Below are positions 1 through 11,098 of a stretch of DNA of 64,000 nucleotides, piece by piece. Position numbers and translations under genes: made by a program. This DNA is from Aphanomyces cochlioides (lineage: Eukaryota; Oomycota; Saprolegniomycetes; Saprolegniales; Verrucalvaceae), in contig JAHQRK010000002.1 in NCBI GenBank assembly GCA_019828595.1, forward strand, positions 2,542,001-2,606,000, written 5' to 3'. Position 1 is the stretch's first letter, and every line of letters starts with the position of its first letter. The notes beneath the pieces were generated by a model. It made no database searches, had not been told where the DNA came from, and was given only the letters and a program-made list of their open reading frames with translations.

Positions 1-500
1 TGAAGTGTTGGATTCCCTGGTTGAGAGTGTGCAACGATTGATAATGTATCGTTCACAAGGAGAGCCATCGGTGCCTTGCACTTGGGATTGCAAGCCAAAT
101 CGATCGGAGGTATGGGGCGAATTGTGCTGGAATAGAGTTTTTTATGCGTGTCTGTGTAGAAAACGTCATGAAATTCACGACTCGGGTCAGTTCCCGATGC
201 GTTCAAACATGCGAAAGCATGAATACAAGGCTGCTGCTTGTCGAACCACTCGCCACAGTCACATGAATGTTCACCAAGGTGAACACGGCGCCACAAATGG
301 CCTCGAATTGACTCCTCTTGATAATACATCGCTAGATATTCGATTTTGGGCACTATAGGAAGCAGCTAATATATATAATTGAGTATATGAGTAAGAAGGT
401 TGTGTTCACCTCAATAGAAGTAGATGCAAGATTCAATTTTGATAATGTAGACATGTGATGGGGTGTTAGCACGCCACAAGGCCATTTTATGCCTTTTTCT

Positions 501-2093
501 CTAAAATACAAAGTTATTGGTGAAGAAGATTGGTTTAACGATATACCGCCGCTCTGTGATATTGCGAAGAAGATGAAGGAGATACTGAAAGTGTAGTTGA
601 ACAACATCGGAACTTCCGAGGTCTCGCCCAAGCCACTGATTAGCTGATTCGGACATGTTTGAAGTGACGTTGCCATACGTCGGTTTTGTGAAGGCATAGT
701 TTACCCATGAAGTCCGTGGGAGTGTCTCCGCTGTCAGATAAGCAAAAGCACCTAGTATCACAGTGAAGGCTGCAAAAGATATATATATGAACCAGGATTG
801 GTGTCGGCTAATTTGTTAGCCAATCTTTCAAAAGTGTCACTTGAATCAGCTCGTGCCATTCTAAACACTAGCGATTCCTCCGAGGTGCTCAACGACAAGC
901 CTCTTGTTGAACGAATGTTGGCAATTATGTGACGGAGACAATAACGATGAGGGGCACTTGGCAGGACATCATTGCACGCTTTTATAAGCCCTATATAGAA
1001 TAAGTATACTAAAAACTGAAGTGCAAACACAACCTTTTTGCCTGTCTGATATTAGTACTAAGTCGCTTGCATCTAGAACTCCAGCTGACTTCAAATTCTG
1101 CAAAAACCACGTCCAGTTTGGCCCGTCTTCTTGTCGAACAATTCCTAGACCTAAAAATGTTGAATGCTAAAATTCAATGCGTGCACCTACCGATTACAAT
1201 GATGTTGTTGTTCGGATCCTTCATCGATGCCACTAACAAAACTCCATTGCAGTGCATCAAGTCCTTTAAATGAGCTCCTGATCGTGAAGTTAGAGTGAAA
1301 GGCCACATTAAATATGAAAGAACTATACATACCGTCCAAAGCAAGTACGTTTTGACAATGTTTGACTGCATGCAAACAAAACGAGGGGACAATCACACTT
1401 CTTCTAAAATGTTCGCCGTCGGTCTCAACGACTGCATGAGTTCCAGGATTGTGGTGACAAATCAAGTCAAAGTAAGATTCCAGCTTTTCAAATGACTGAT
1501 CGATCTCTCCATAAGTCAAGTTCATAAGAGCTTTCTTCGCACGACTTGCGGCAGATGTTGAGATCTGTTGTCCGCTAGCGCGAGCAAAACATTCACGAAT
1601 ATTTTTTCCCGTAAGGTTCCTGGCATCCGAAGCTGCTGCATCGCTTTCAAGGATGGATTGAACAATCTATACAATTCAATTAAAATAACATTAATTAGAG
1701 ACTTACCATGTCATGAGATACACCGTTATGACGGCGCATGCTATTATCATGATGCAGAGGGTGGTTGTGTGCCAGTTGCATGGAAGATATGCGGACGGTC
1801 GAGTCTTTTCTTTCCGATGCTGCTACGTAGAAATTACAATTTTCTTTTCTGCACACCCATTTTCGAGAAGTTGAAGCACTTTTGGCTTGCTGACACGAGA
1901 ATCCATGTTGCAGGGCTAGTATATCCAAAGCATTCCTCAAACCTACCAGTGAACCAAAGTTGTGGTCAGTATGATAATTAAGATGACCAAGTGTCACGTA
2001 GTCACTAAATTCACCAGGCGAATTGGTGAGCTGGAGTGTCACTGCAGAATTGAGGTAATCTTGCGTCATGGTCCATTCGGGGGCTTTGTCCAT
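501..2093 (-). pseudogene. Degenerate Mutator-like (MULE) transposase
   Basis: Minus-strand remnants of a MULE transposase lie in order across four frames. The N-terminal piece (2093-1695) resembles a FAR1/WRKY-GCM-type zinc-binding domain, with the string RKWVCRKENCNFYV followed by an LAHNHPL histidine motif. The next piece (1525-1187) has the MULE core pattern NPGTHAVVETD and then LALDGMY, the likely position of the first catalytic Asp. A shifted frame continues with GVLLVASMKDPNNNIIVI. The fragment at 1030-758 has HRYCLRHIIANI, and that at 761-501 has the C-terminal YGNVTSNMSESANQWL motif. Successive pieces are in different frames, so the gene cannot be active. Terminal inverted repeats were not located. 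Identification rests on motif order and is fairly secure; exact ends are not. Confidence 0.72.
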
Positions 2094-2276
2094 TCTGGAT
2101 TGTGGTGCCGTTGGTGCCGTTGTTGAGAGAAACCGATATTCAAGAGAAAACCGTTATTCCTGGGAAACCCTTTAAAATGTGATATTTGGCATAGGAGCTC
2201 AATATAGATTTATAAAAGTATATGACCCATTAAAGAGTAATTATAATATATGATCTTTAAGACAAGATCTGTGTTG

Positions 2277-3355
2277 TCAGCACATTGGGCCGTTCCTGAA
2301 AACACAAATTTTGTGAGTCGCAGGCTGATTAACAACACGAATATCCCCATTACCATCCCGTCCAGCGGCCATGACTAGAGGGTTGAAAGGGGAGACATGT
2401 GGCTTGGCATTGTCTTGTTGGATATAGATTGGGCAAGGTCTGTTGGCAACAGGATAGATCCATCGTTGTTTTATGGAAGGAATCACTTTAGACACCAGAA
2501 ACTCTCTGTAGACATCCTTCAAGACGGACAGTGGTGTTGTAACTGGAGTTCCTGCAAGGCGGTTTTTGCTGTTTCTTTTGGCTAATTCACTTGAGGCAAA
2601 CGGGCAGCAACCAATCTTTCCATCCCATCCCAGTCTTGGTCTTGCCACTGCGACAAGGAACATGACTTTTATGATATAGCTTTTCGATGGTAGTGAACGA
2701 GGAGGAGGTGATTCGTCATGCCAAAGGTAAAATAGCATTCGAGATCGGGCAACATAAAACCATTTTCCATCAACATGGACATACGAGAACAATTCATTCA
2801 TTTGATATTTACCCGAAACTACTTCATCACGTGTTGCATGCAAAAGTTCAATCGCGCTTGCTTATGACGACCTGAGAGCATTGGTTTCACATCGCTCGGC
2901 CTTCGTCGCATCCATTTCTTTTTGACGAAGCGCCACAGAGTTGTTGTTGAGATCTTTGTGGCCTTCGACAATGTTCTGAATGTCTGTCTTTCAACGAGGG
3001 GCACATCTTTAATACTTGCCTCTATATCCTCGGCCAAGTAAGTGGGCTTTCTCCCCGTGTTTCCCTTTAGTCGTGATTTGACACTGACTATGTCGTTCGT
3101 CTCTTTGGAGTTCTGGCCACGACGCCATATTCGCCAAGCTGTTGTACGGTGAACTCCAAACTTTCCAGTAATTGAAGCCACAATTGTGTTGGTGAGGTGC
3201 CCATTGGCGCTCGCCGCCGCCAGGTCGCAATACAGGGCCATTCGCTGGTCGTCAGACAAATTTGTCTTGGTGCTTGTATTGGTACGCGGTATGTTCGGTT
3301 CTCCCTCAAGCTGGCGAATTTTTTCGTGCAAAAATGGGCCACACGTCGTTTGCAC
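2277..3355 (-). pseudogene. Tc1/mariner-type (IS630 superfamily) transposase, frameshifted
   Basis: Two overlapping minus-strand frames encode the halves of a mariner-like transposase. The upstream half (3355-2819) has a helix-turn-helix region (GKFGVHRTTAWRIWRR) and a second DNA-binding stretch. The downstream half (2843-2277) has the first catalytic Asp in YVHVDGKWFYVARS and the second in YIQQDNAKPHV. The halves are out of register near 2820-2843, so a small indel has broken the gene. The third catalytic Asp/Glu cannot be placed because the C-terminus ends early. The true start is unclear: the first codon of the open frame at 3355 is GTG. It abuts the MULE remnant, so this end of the window is a small transposon cluster. 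The superfamily call is secure; family and termini are not. Confidence 0.75.
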
Positions 3356-3559
3356 CAGTACTCTCTAATGAGCTGAGTTTTGTCCAATCAAAGTCCAGCA
3401 TTTGGACAATATTTTCACAGGTGCAATTGTTCTGGAACAGAGGTAGTAGTTGATTGAATGTCCGCCTTCCAATCAGAGGCTGTTGTTCGGACTACATACT
3501 CTGTATTTTTATTCCTGGAGAAATATTATATTTCAGGGACATAAAGTTCCGAAGTGTAT

Positions 3560-5343
3560 TTACTGTACTTGTATGTCAACGCAAGTTCTGACAATTGGAA
3601 CTTGAAGGAAAATCTGAAGCACTTTTTAAGGTAGTTTTTTCGGATAATTATCTGGATGGCTCTTTTAACTTTTGGCTGGAATGGGTGTGTCAAAAAAGAA
3701 TAGGCGAACCCTTCTTCTCAGGCAATTGCTCAACGGAGTTGTAAATGATTATATCCGGATATTTCCGGATCGTAATTGACCTGCGATTACATTTGTATCT
3801 CAACTCTCAATTCATGGGCTTGGACAAAAAAGACGGCGGTCTTCCACTTTCAGCAGCTGCAATCAACCGACGAGTTAGAGTCGGCGCTAGGTGTTGTATT
3901 AGTGAGTGGTCGCTTGAATACCTATTGACGAAATCTTGTCTTATCGCCCTTCTGTGATGCTTTGATGCGGGGAACTTAGATCTATACAATGAGGAAATAC
4001 CGTACATCTATTAATAACATCCGAGTAATAAAGTGAGGACTATCAAGGGTTACTGAGACTCTGGAGGCTGCGTTTATGCCCCGTTCACTCTTGAGTTTTC
4101 GCCATCAAACACCTCTATCATCTTTCTCCATTAGGTATGAGATTGAAAAAGAAACTCTTTCGCATCGTCCGTTGATGCTTCATCGTTATGATGCCAGTTC
4201 TAAGTCTACACCTCGTCGACTAGATGGACAGCTTACGTCGCCGTGTGTGATTTGCACCTTTCGTTTTCATTGCTGAGGAATGGCATGTCATGCCAATCAA
4301 ATAGTTTTGGTTCCAACAATCCAAAATACAGTAACGTTAGAAGGTATCCAAACGTCGGTTGTGCCAAATTGACGCACGAAAATTGCATGTAGTTGCTTGG
4401 CTCTTGTATCGACACTGGTGCCGAGATCATGGAGTCTTTATACTCCCCTCTGCATCTCTGCGCGTTGAAAGCGCAGCCAATTCGAAACATATTGACAAGC
4501 GTAAGAAATACTCGAAACAGCTGAGGGAAATTGTTCGTATGCATTGTGAACATGTGTCAGTTAATACGGACGATGTCGTTCTCGAAAGGACAAGAGCTGG
4601 GCGGATTGACTTCCCTATGCACAAGGCTCTATAGCCTTCTAGAACGAAGATTTCGCAGAAATTGACTGCGGCGACAACACATAGTGAGGGTAAACAATCC
4701 AACTCTTCATATACGTATTTGCGTGCAGCTTTATCATGACCAGCCTGTAATTGAGACCAGTCATGCAGGTAAAACCAGATCCTCCAAGATTCGTGGTTGA
4801 GATCGCCTGTGAACAAGGAGGAAAGGCAAAGTTCGGGGCATGATTGGGATTGTCTATGTTCCGCAAGCTATGTGTCACGGAGCGAATCTCTCGCAGAGGT
4901 TGATTTCATGTGCCGCGTCTCATGGGCGTGCAGACCATCCAATTGTTGACGACAGATTTGCCCTGACAATCAAAGATGCACCAAGTTTATGCAACAACGT
5001 CAAATTGCATTTCTATCCAAATCCAATCACGACTGGCCACCCGTAGACTTGTGGTCGCACAGGCTAGCAATGGATTGAGTGCTATAAATCGACTTGGAGC
5101 CACGAAAGAGGCAAGCAGAATGGCAACCTTGGTGCGAAAAAAAACTGGGTGCCCTTTTCACGACCAGATTTCCCCAGCCACATCGTTGTCTGAGACAGAC
5201 TGTCACTTTGTACTCTTCGAAGAAACGCTGTCGACAATTTTTTTCGAAAATATTACCACCTACCATACTAAAAACAAGATTAAAAATAGAATACACAATA
5301 AAAAATCGAGAGTCAAGAGTTGCATCAACTGGTTTGACAATTA
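3560..5343. other. Intergenic stretch, no recognisable gene
   Basis: Open frames on both strands (for example 4427-4816 minus and 4076-4276 plus) show no family motif that I recognise and conflict with each other. Two near-palindromic TCCGGATA boxes occur at 3750-3771, resembling the promoter motif found upstream of several genes elsewhere in the window, but no convincing gene follows. Old transposon debris is likely. Confidence 0.5.
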
Positions 5344-5971
5344 CTACACCATTTGCCGGTTTAGTTCGCTTAACTTGCGATATATTTCGTATGACTTGCA
5401 ATATATTTCGTATGACTTGCATTTAATTTCTTGGCCCGCGACGAAAATCGATTTATATTTCGCATGACTTGCATTATATTTCATACCTCTTGCATTTAAT
5501 TTCGTATTTTTAGCTTATATTTCGTATCACGTGCATTTAAATTCGTATAAATGCAAAATATATTCAATCTCCTATTGAGATATGAAGTTTCACATGTGTT
5601 GCAGTGTTGGCTTGAACTATGAATTTGCGACGGGCAGCCGCATATGAACTCTGCTGAGTTTGCTTGATGCTCGCATTGACTTTTATGGCGATTGAAGTGT
5701 CCCATCAATTTCTTATGAGTTCGATAACAATTTTTTGTTAGTTTTTCTATGGACTTTTTCTCTTCTCTGCGAAATTAAATGCACATGATACGAAATATAA
5801 GCTAAAAAATACGAAATTAAATGCAAGAGGTATGAAATATAATGCAAGTCATGCGAAATATAAATCGATTTTCGTCGCGGGCACGAAATTAAATGCAAGT
5901 CATACGAAATATATTGCAAGTCATACGAAATATATCGCAAGTTAAACGAACTAAACCGGCAAATGGTGTAG
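5344..5971. mobile_element. 628-bp foldback MITE with ~200-bp terminal inverted repeats
   Basis: The left arm (5344-~5545) starts CTACACCATTTGCCGG and the right arm (~5770-5971) ends with its reverse complement, CCGGCAAATGGTGTAG. I read the arms as about 97% identical over about 200 bp. Both ends are flanked by TA (5342-5343 and 5972-5973), consistent with a TA target duplication. Within each arm a ~21-bp unit (CTTGCGATATATTTCGTATGA and variants) is repeated, as in subterminal transposase-binding arrays. The unique centre (~5546-5769) carries no coding sequence. It is probably a non-autonomous DNA transposon mobilised by a TA-targeting transposase; the family is not determined. It ends 119 bp before the MATE start codon. 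Confidence 0.82.
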
Positions 5972-6090
5972 TATTCCATGGAGGTTCCACATGCACACAG
6001 GGGCGAATCATCCCACCGTGGCTTGCCTTCAGGAGCGAAGGCATCACATTTTGATTGTCTTTGTCCAGCGCAAGCACTTGACCAAGCAGT

Positions 6091-7686
6091 ATGAGCCAGC
6101 CCACCGAGAAGTCGCTGCTCCTCAAGAACGACGACGTCATCCCCGTCCGTCAAGAATTGCAAGAACTTGCTAGCATGGCGGTGCAATTGTCGCTCCGACA
6201 AATGGTCCGCCAAGTCATGACGATCACAGACGCTGCTTTCCAAGGCCACATTGGCACCAAGCAATTGGCCGGTGTCGCTTTGGCCGGCATGTGGATGGGC
6301 GTGCCTTCTGCATTTATTCAATTTGCAATCCAAGCTATTTCGACATTGTGCAGTCAAGCGTATGGTGCCGGCAACAACCAACTCGTGGGCATTTGGCTCC
6401 AAACCGCCATTGTGTTTGCAGTCTTGGGTGCAATTCCAGTCATGATCTGGTACATGTTTGTCGGTCACATGATTGGATTGACCATGGACGACCCTGAAAC
6501 CGTTGAATATGGCACGCAATTCGCCCGTGTGATGGCCCTTGGTTTGATTCCCCAATACATTTATGGTGCTCTCACAACCTACTTCGCAACCCAAGGTGTG
6601 ATCATGCCTGCGACTATCTGCAGTTGCTTCACGATGGTGCTCAACATTGTCTTCAACCAAGTGTTTATCTATGGTGTCTACGGCTGGGGTGGCTTCGGGT
6701 TCATTGGTTCTCCTCTTGCGACCGTCTCGAGCACAATTCTTCAATTGCTTCTCTTCGTCACTTACACGGTCGTCATCAAGGGTTACCACAAGAACTACTG
6801 GGGTGGCTGGACCTGGGATTGCGTCAAGAAGGAACGCGTCCAAGTGTTCTTGGCCCTTGCTATCCCCATGGGAGCCTCCTCGGTTGTGGACTGGGCGTCT
6901 GCCACCGTCGCTGGTGCATTCTCTGGCTACCTTGGTCCCAACATTGCTGCTTCTAACGCTGTCATGAATGGTCTCTTTGGTGTCGTCAACTCGTGCGTGA
7001 GTGGTTTCTCCGGTGCGACTCAAATTCGCATGTCCCGTTATTTGGGCAAGGGCAGTGCCGATTCCGCCAAGCGTGTCTTGTACATGGGTGCTTCCATCGT
7101 CATGTCGACCTCTGTTGTGCTTCTCTTTATCTTCTTCCCTTTCCGTCGCAACCTCTTTGGCGTCTGGAGTAACGATCCTGTCATTGTCGAAATGTGCTCG
7201 GATGCAATTGTCGTCTTTGTCATTTGCATCTTGGTTGCTTTCATCCGCTTCCTCCTTACGGCGTGCATGAACGCATTGTCCAAGGCCGACCTCAACTTGC
7301 TTGCGAACAACATCGCATCCTGGTGCGTCTACGTCCCTCTCAGCTACGTCTTGCCTATCACGCTCAAGTGGGGCCTCGATGGTTTCTGGTGGGCTGATAC
7401 CCTCGGCGAACTTCTCAAGGCTGTCATTCTCATTTGGGGCGTCCTTCGTGTAGACTGGTCGATTGCTGCTAAGGAAGCTATGACTGCTGCTGAAGCTGTT
7501 GATGTTGAAAAGGAAGAAGAAAAAGAGCTTAACGCCTTGAAGAACGAAGCTCTTCTCACGCCATCGGGCCTTAAGAGCCCAGCTAGCAGCCTGTCGATGA
7601 CACCTGGCCGAACTCCGACTTCGATCCGTCGCTCACTTGCCGAAACTACCCCCAAGGCAAAGCGAACCGCAAGCTTGCATGTGTAG
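6091..7686 (+). CDS. MATE-family efflux transporter
   Basis: A single 531-residue intronless frame encodes a multidrug and toxic compound extrusion (MATE) carrier, which exchanges organic cations or secondary metabolites for H+ or Na+ across the plasma or vacuolar membrane. The length and about twelve hydrophobic segments fit the eukaryotic family. The N-terminal half has the typical TDAAFQGHIGTKQLAGVALA segment, followed by GICLQT-like and PQYIYGALTTYF motifs; the second half repeats the pattern around SRYLGKGSADSAKR. The C-terminal ~60 residues are charged and hydrophilic, likely cytosolic. ATG 6091 is chosen because the family's conserved first helix follows about 40 residues later and there is no earlier in-frame Met. 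A MITE occupies most of the proximal 5' region and may influence expression. The substrate cannot be predicted. Confidence 0.93.
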   Translation: MSQPTEKSLLLKNDDVIPVRQELQELASMAVQLSLRQMVRQVMTITDAAFQGHIGTKQLAGVALAGMWMGVPSAFIQFAIQAISTLCSQAYGAGNNQLVGIWLQTAIVFAVLGAIPVMIWYMFVGHMIGLTMDDPETVEYGTQFARVMALGLIPQYIYGALTTYFATQGVIMPATICSCFTMVLNIVFNQVFIYGVYGWGGFGFIGSPLATVSSTILQLLLFVTYTVVIKGYHKNYWGGWTWDCVKKERVQVFLALAIPMGASSVVDWASATVAGAFSGYLGPNIAASNAVMNGLFGVVNSCVSGFSGATQIRMSRYLGKGSADSAKRVLYMGASIVMSTSVVLLFIFFPFRRNLFGVWSNDPVIVEMCSDAIVVFVICILVAFIRFLLTACMNALSKADLNLLANNIASWCVYVPLSYVLPITLKWGLDGFWWADTLGELLKAVILIWGVLRVDWSIAAKEAMTAAEAVDVEKEEEKELNALKNEALLTPSGLKSPASSLSMTPGRTPTSIRRSLAETTPKAKRTASLHV

Positions 7687-8038
7687 AGAAAGAGATTAAT
7701 ATAAATTCGAGATTGAGTGATGAAACCTGTCAAGTCTCATTCCAGCCACCGATCCACAAGCAAAAGAACGAGATGGAATGATGATTTTATTCCACATTCC
7801 ATGATGGAAGAGTGGCGCGAGTACCAGTCAACACATCTCGCAAGACTTGACGACAAGAGATGTATCCAAGGGAGTCAGCTCAGCAGCTCCACAATGAGTC
7901 AAGCCCGCACTGTAAACAACAAACTCATTCTCTTCACCCCTCCGAGATCCTTAAGGCTTTGAGCCACCCACGCTTGCTCTTGGCCATAGTCGGTGCAATA
8001 GACCAAGCTTTTTAAATCCATGTGCTTCCTCTGGGAAT
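7687..8038. other. Intergenic region downstream of the MATE gene
   Basis: No convincing coding sequence. A 66-codon minus-strand frame (8099-7899) begins inside the adjacent repeat but has no recognisable domain. This stretch is the natural left flank of the host locus into which the gypsy element inserted. Confidence 0.5.
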
Positions 8039-8605
8039 GATGACAGGCTGTCAACACAAAAGACCACACGTTTTCTGACGTCGAACGTGCAGAATGCATG
8101 CAGGAATGGCATGCGTGGGAACGAACTCAAGCAAATATATTAGCCACGACAGTAAATTCATCGTCGGGTTGTCCATCCATGTCGCCATCTTGTCGGAACA
8201 TGTTTGTCGAACCTTCTTGTCGTTGGGTCATTTCATCGAATTCGAACGTCGTGGAAAGAAGTTGAATTAAAATGTGAAAGCTACACTTGATATTTGTAAG
8301 GAGATGTAAAAAAATGTTTGTCGAACGCAGTGGATATTCGCTGAAAATCTACGACAATTCACAAAATTTTATAAAAATGCTCTAAATGATATAAAATTTC
8401 CCAAAGTGAGACAGCATTTTCATTGAAAATTTGTATAGTGTTAGTCACAATCAGACAAAAATGGGAAAAAATCGCGGAATTCTGAAAATGTCCGGATAAC
8501 CATTATCCGGATTCCTAACTCTCCCACAAATGCACAATTCAGCTCGACGTCCCATTTGGAGAAAGCGAAGACGAAAGCAGTAACGATGGCGTCGATCGCA
8601 ATGAC
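8039..8605 (+). repeat. 567-bp direct repeat, left copy (host promoter plus first seven codons)
   Basis: This segment appears identical to 26437-27003. It contains the upstream region and first codons (ATG at 8586) of the coiled-coil gene whose intact copy starts at 26984. At its right edge the host sequence jumps without a boundary motif into the interior of a gypsy gag gene. The ends (starting GATGACAGG, ending GCAATGAC) are not LTR-like. No primer-binding site follows the left copy and no polypurine tract directly precedes the right one, so these are not the LTRs of the element. Confidence 0.9.
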
Positions 8606-9519
8606 AAGGCGCGACAATGAATCCATCCGATCTTTTATCTGGCGCCTAAACGATTCTCACCAAGAAGCTGGAAGCGACGCCCCGATTATTATCCAGGGTA
8701 TTATCGAAGGCTGCGGGGACTCAGCGATCAGTAACCTATTACGTCAACGACGCCCTCGGCCCAGATCGGCTAAGGAATGCATTCGGCTCCTCACTGACTG
8801 CGAGTTTGACATCGATAGTTGCCCGAATAGCTCCCGATCGGCCTCGAAGACGAACAACTCGGCTCCTACCCCGTCGACACCCACCCGATCGCCTCGACCA
8901 ACGTCTAAATCCACCGACAACGCTGAAAGTGTTATCCTACAAACGATCAAAGACCTCAAGCCCGAATTGAGAGCCGATATGCTTACGCTCGCGAACCGAA
9001 ACGATGCTACCTACTCTAATCAGTCTCATCTCGCTGCACTATCAATCTCGGTGGCCCGATCGCGGTGACTCCTTACACCCCCGTGCCCCCGCGGATTTGC
9101 ATGGAAGCTGACGATATTCGCGGAAATATGACCTCGCTGCGGTCGCTTCCGTCATGGGAGAAACGAATGCCACTGGGCCTCAAGCACATGTACACGGTGC
9201 AACACCTATGGTCACTCTATATGGGAGTGCGGCATCCCGGAAGACGCCCGCCGGCCTGCATACCAATATGATAACACTCGGCCCCGAGGCTCGTTCTAGA
9301 ACCGCGATCGCAACAGCCGATCGAACCAAAATTCGAACGCCAACCGATCAACCAGCCCCAACAACACACCCACGACGCCCGATCACGGGACCTCCTCGAC
9401 TCAGCACCCCAATTCGCAGCCCGTCTTGCTTCGCCGTGACAATCGCTGTTTCATATGTAGCGAAGAAGGCCACTGGTGGGCCGACTGCCCTACAAACCCG
9501 CTCCCGCAACAAGCGGTAG
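8606..9519 (+). pseudogene. Gypsy gag remnant with zinc knuckle
   Basis: From 8606 to 9068 one frame encodes gag-like sequence (ESIRSFIWRLNDSHQEAG, then NLLRQRRP). It lies in frame with the host ATG at 8586, so the apparent ORF is a host-gag chimera. After a stop at 9068 the frame changes. At 9447-9488 a nucleocapsid CCHC knuckle (C-F-I-C-x4-H-x4-C) is readable in a third frame, ending soon after. Gag normally forms the virus-like particle and binds element RNA; this copy cannot. The capsid N-terminus is absent because the left junction enters gag internally. Confidence 0.75.
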
Positions 9520-9671
9520 CTCTCATCGAACGGAATTCTTCCACGGGGATCTCGTTCTGAGTATCCAGGGACCCTGTACCGGCCGCTGGGAGTGGCAAGT
9601 ACACGGTCGAACCTCCCGACAAGACTCCCAATTTACTGAATTACACCTGTCTCACCGATCGCCCGATCGCG

Positions 9672-11060
9672 GTGACAACCTTTCTACCTGACTTCACTGA
9701 ACCCCAACATACACTGCACCCTGACTTCCCCACTTCGCCAACGAGTCCCCTTGCCAATAAAACATCCCCGTCTGTGCTCGGAAGAAACATTGCACACGAT
9801 CTCCCCTATGCTCCAGCCAAGTCCCTTACTGATTCCAGACACCCTGCCTTGTGCTCAAATCTCGCCACCATACGCGAAGAATATGATTACGACCAGACTG
9901 ACACGATCCCCGATCAACGATCGCAGCTAGCCCCCAGCCAGAGGAACACCGAAGAAAAGGCCCCTACGTATGAATTACACCCTGCCTCCTCCTCTCATCG
10001 GGCCCCTGTCCACGATCGCATCTTGCCTATATCGGCCGTTACGCTACACGAACATTTACCCGTACTCGGACGCGAGTACGAGGCCCCCTCCCTCACACAC
10101 GGGGACGAAATCTCCTCGGATGCCTCGAGTTCCCTACCAGCACCTCGGGCCGTCTTTTTACCTCACCAGATCGAGGCCATACTTTCGGGCGATTTTCCTG
10201 GAGCCACCGAAACTCATTCACTCGACTTCGAAGATCGCATGTATCCGATCGCTCACGAAGACATACAGCGCCAATTACAAGCTATACGCTCGCGTCGCCA
10301 AGTCCAGCAAGACGCCATCTTACCTCTCATGGAGCAAGTCCTCGGGCGCCCGATCACCCCCGCGGACTTACACTTACTACAATCCCCAGCACAACTGGAT
10401 GACCCCCAACACTGGCTCGACTGGTTCACCTCAACTCTCAACTCTTGTGAGAAAGCCAGGCAAGCTAATCGCGACTTTTCGCGAACGGATCCGATCGCCT
10501 TTGTTACGCGTACGGATCGTCTCCTGAAACAGGCCCAGTCGAGAGCTCAACGCGATCATGATACCCGCCTGGCGAGGGCACACTCACTGTACCAGACACG
10601 AGCAACTCACGACACGAGCGCTCTCCTTAACCCTCCGCCATCGGAAGTACTTGTCACAGCCGGGTCGAGCATTCGATTTTCATCCTACATCAGCTACCAT
10701 TTGCTTCCCTTGCGCATCACTTTAAAGATCATGAGCGCTCCCTTTGAGCTCACGCACCGCCGATTGTGGCCCCAAGATGATACGCCTAACGGCCTCCGTA
10801 CGATCTTGATCAAGTCGCGGCTTCCCCCGCCGCCTCCTCAGCATAACTTCGACGATCGCGCCCGATCGGCCGACGGTAATTCGGCCGACACTTCTCCTTC
10901 ACCACCTCGGCTCACACCTCAGGAGATCTCTGTCCTCTTCCCTTTTGCCGGCGAAACCGATCTGCCCCTCATTACCAGCGAGCGACCCCACTCCGGAAAA
11001 TACCGCCTCCCTTACTACCGAGCAACAAAGAAGGCAGTCCGGATACCTCGAGATTCATAG
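9672..11060 (+). CDS. Gypsy gag-pol spacer ORF of unknown function
   Basis: This is an uninterrupted 462-codon frame between the zinc knuckle and the protease. I recognise no domain. It is rich in Pro, Ser, Thr, Asp and Arg, with a stretch in the middle (QIEAILSGDF to ARQANRDFSR) that looks helical, a short coiled-coil-like segment, and a proline-rich tail. The first codon is ATG at 9672, but translation probably entered from gag originally. Remaining open while the flanking gag, RT and integrase are broken could be chance or could mean the damage is recent. It may be a protease N-terminal extension or an accessory domain. Confidence 0.55.
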   Translation: MTTFLPDFTEPQHTLHPDFPTSPTSPLANKTSPSVLGRNIAHDLPYAPAKSLTDSRHPALCSNLATIREEYDYDQTDTIPDQRSQLAPSQRNTEEKAPTYELHPASSSHRAPVHDRILPISAVTLHEHLPVLGREYEAPSLTHGDEISSDASSSLPAPRAVFLPHQIEAILSGDFPGATETHSLDFEDRMYPIAHEDIQRQLQAIRSRRQVQQDAILPLMEQVLGRPITPADLHLLQSPAQLDDPQHWLDWFTSTLNSCEKARQANRDFSRTDPIAFVTRTDRLLKQAQSRAQRDHDTRLARAHSLYQTRATHDTSALLNPPPSEVLVTAGSSIRFSSYISYHLLPLRITLKIMSAPFELTHRRLWPQDDTPNGLRTILIKSRLPPPPPQHNFDDRARSADGNSADTSPSPPRLTPQEISVLFPFAGETDLPLITSERPHSGKYRLPYYRATKKAVRIPRDS

Positions 11061-11098
11061 CTCACATTGACCACCCCCGATCGGCCCCTTCAGCTATC

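Noticed and set aside
5713..7023. 436-codon minus-strand ORF across the MATE gene and MITE
   Set aside because: The part over the MATE gene is its shadow and the other part is translation of AT-rich MITE repeats (ISYDLQYISYDL type).
7899..8099. 66-codon minus-strand ORF (contains YCTDYGQEQAWVAQSLKDL)
   Set aside because: It looks protein-like, but there is no recognised family, no supporting splice partners and it straddles the repeat edge; left unannotated.
8586..9068. A host gene starting at ATG 8586
   Set aside because: Only the first seven codons are host sequence; the rest is gypsy gag. The true gene continues from the identical start at 26984.
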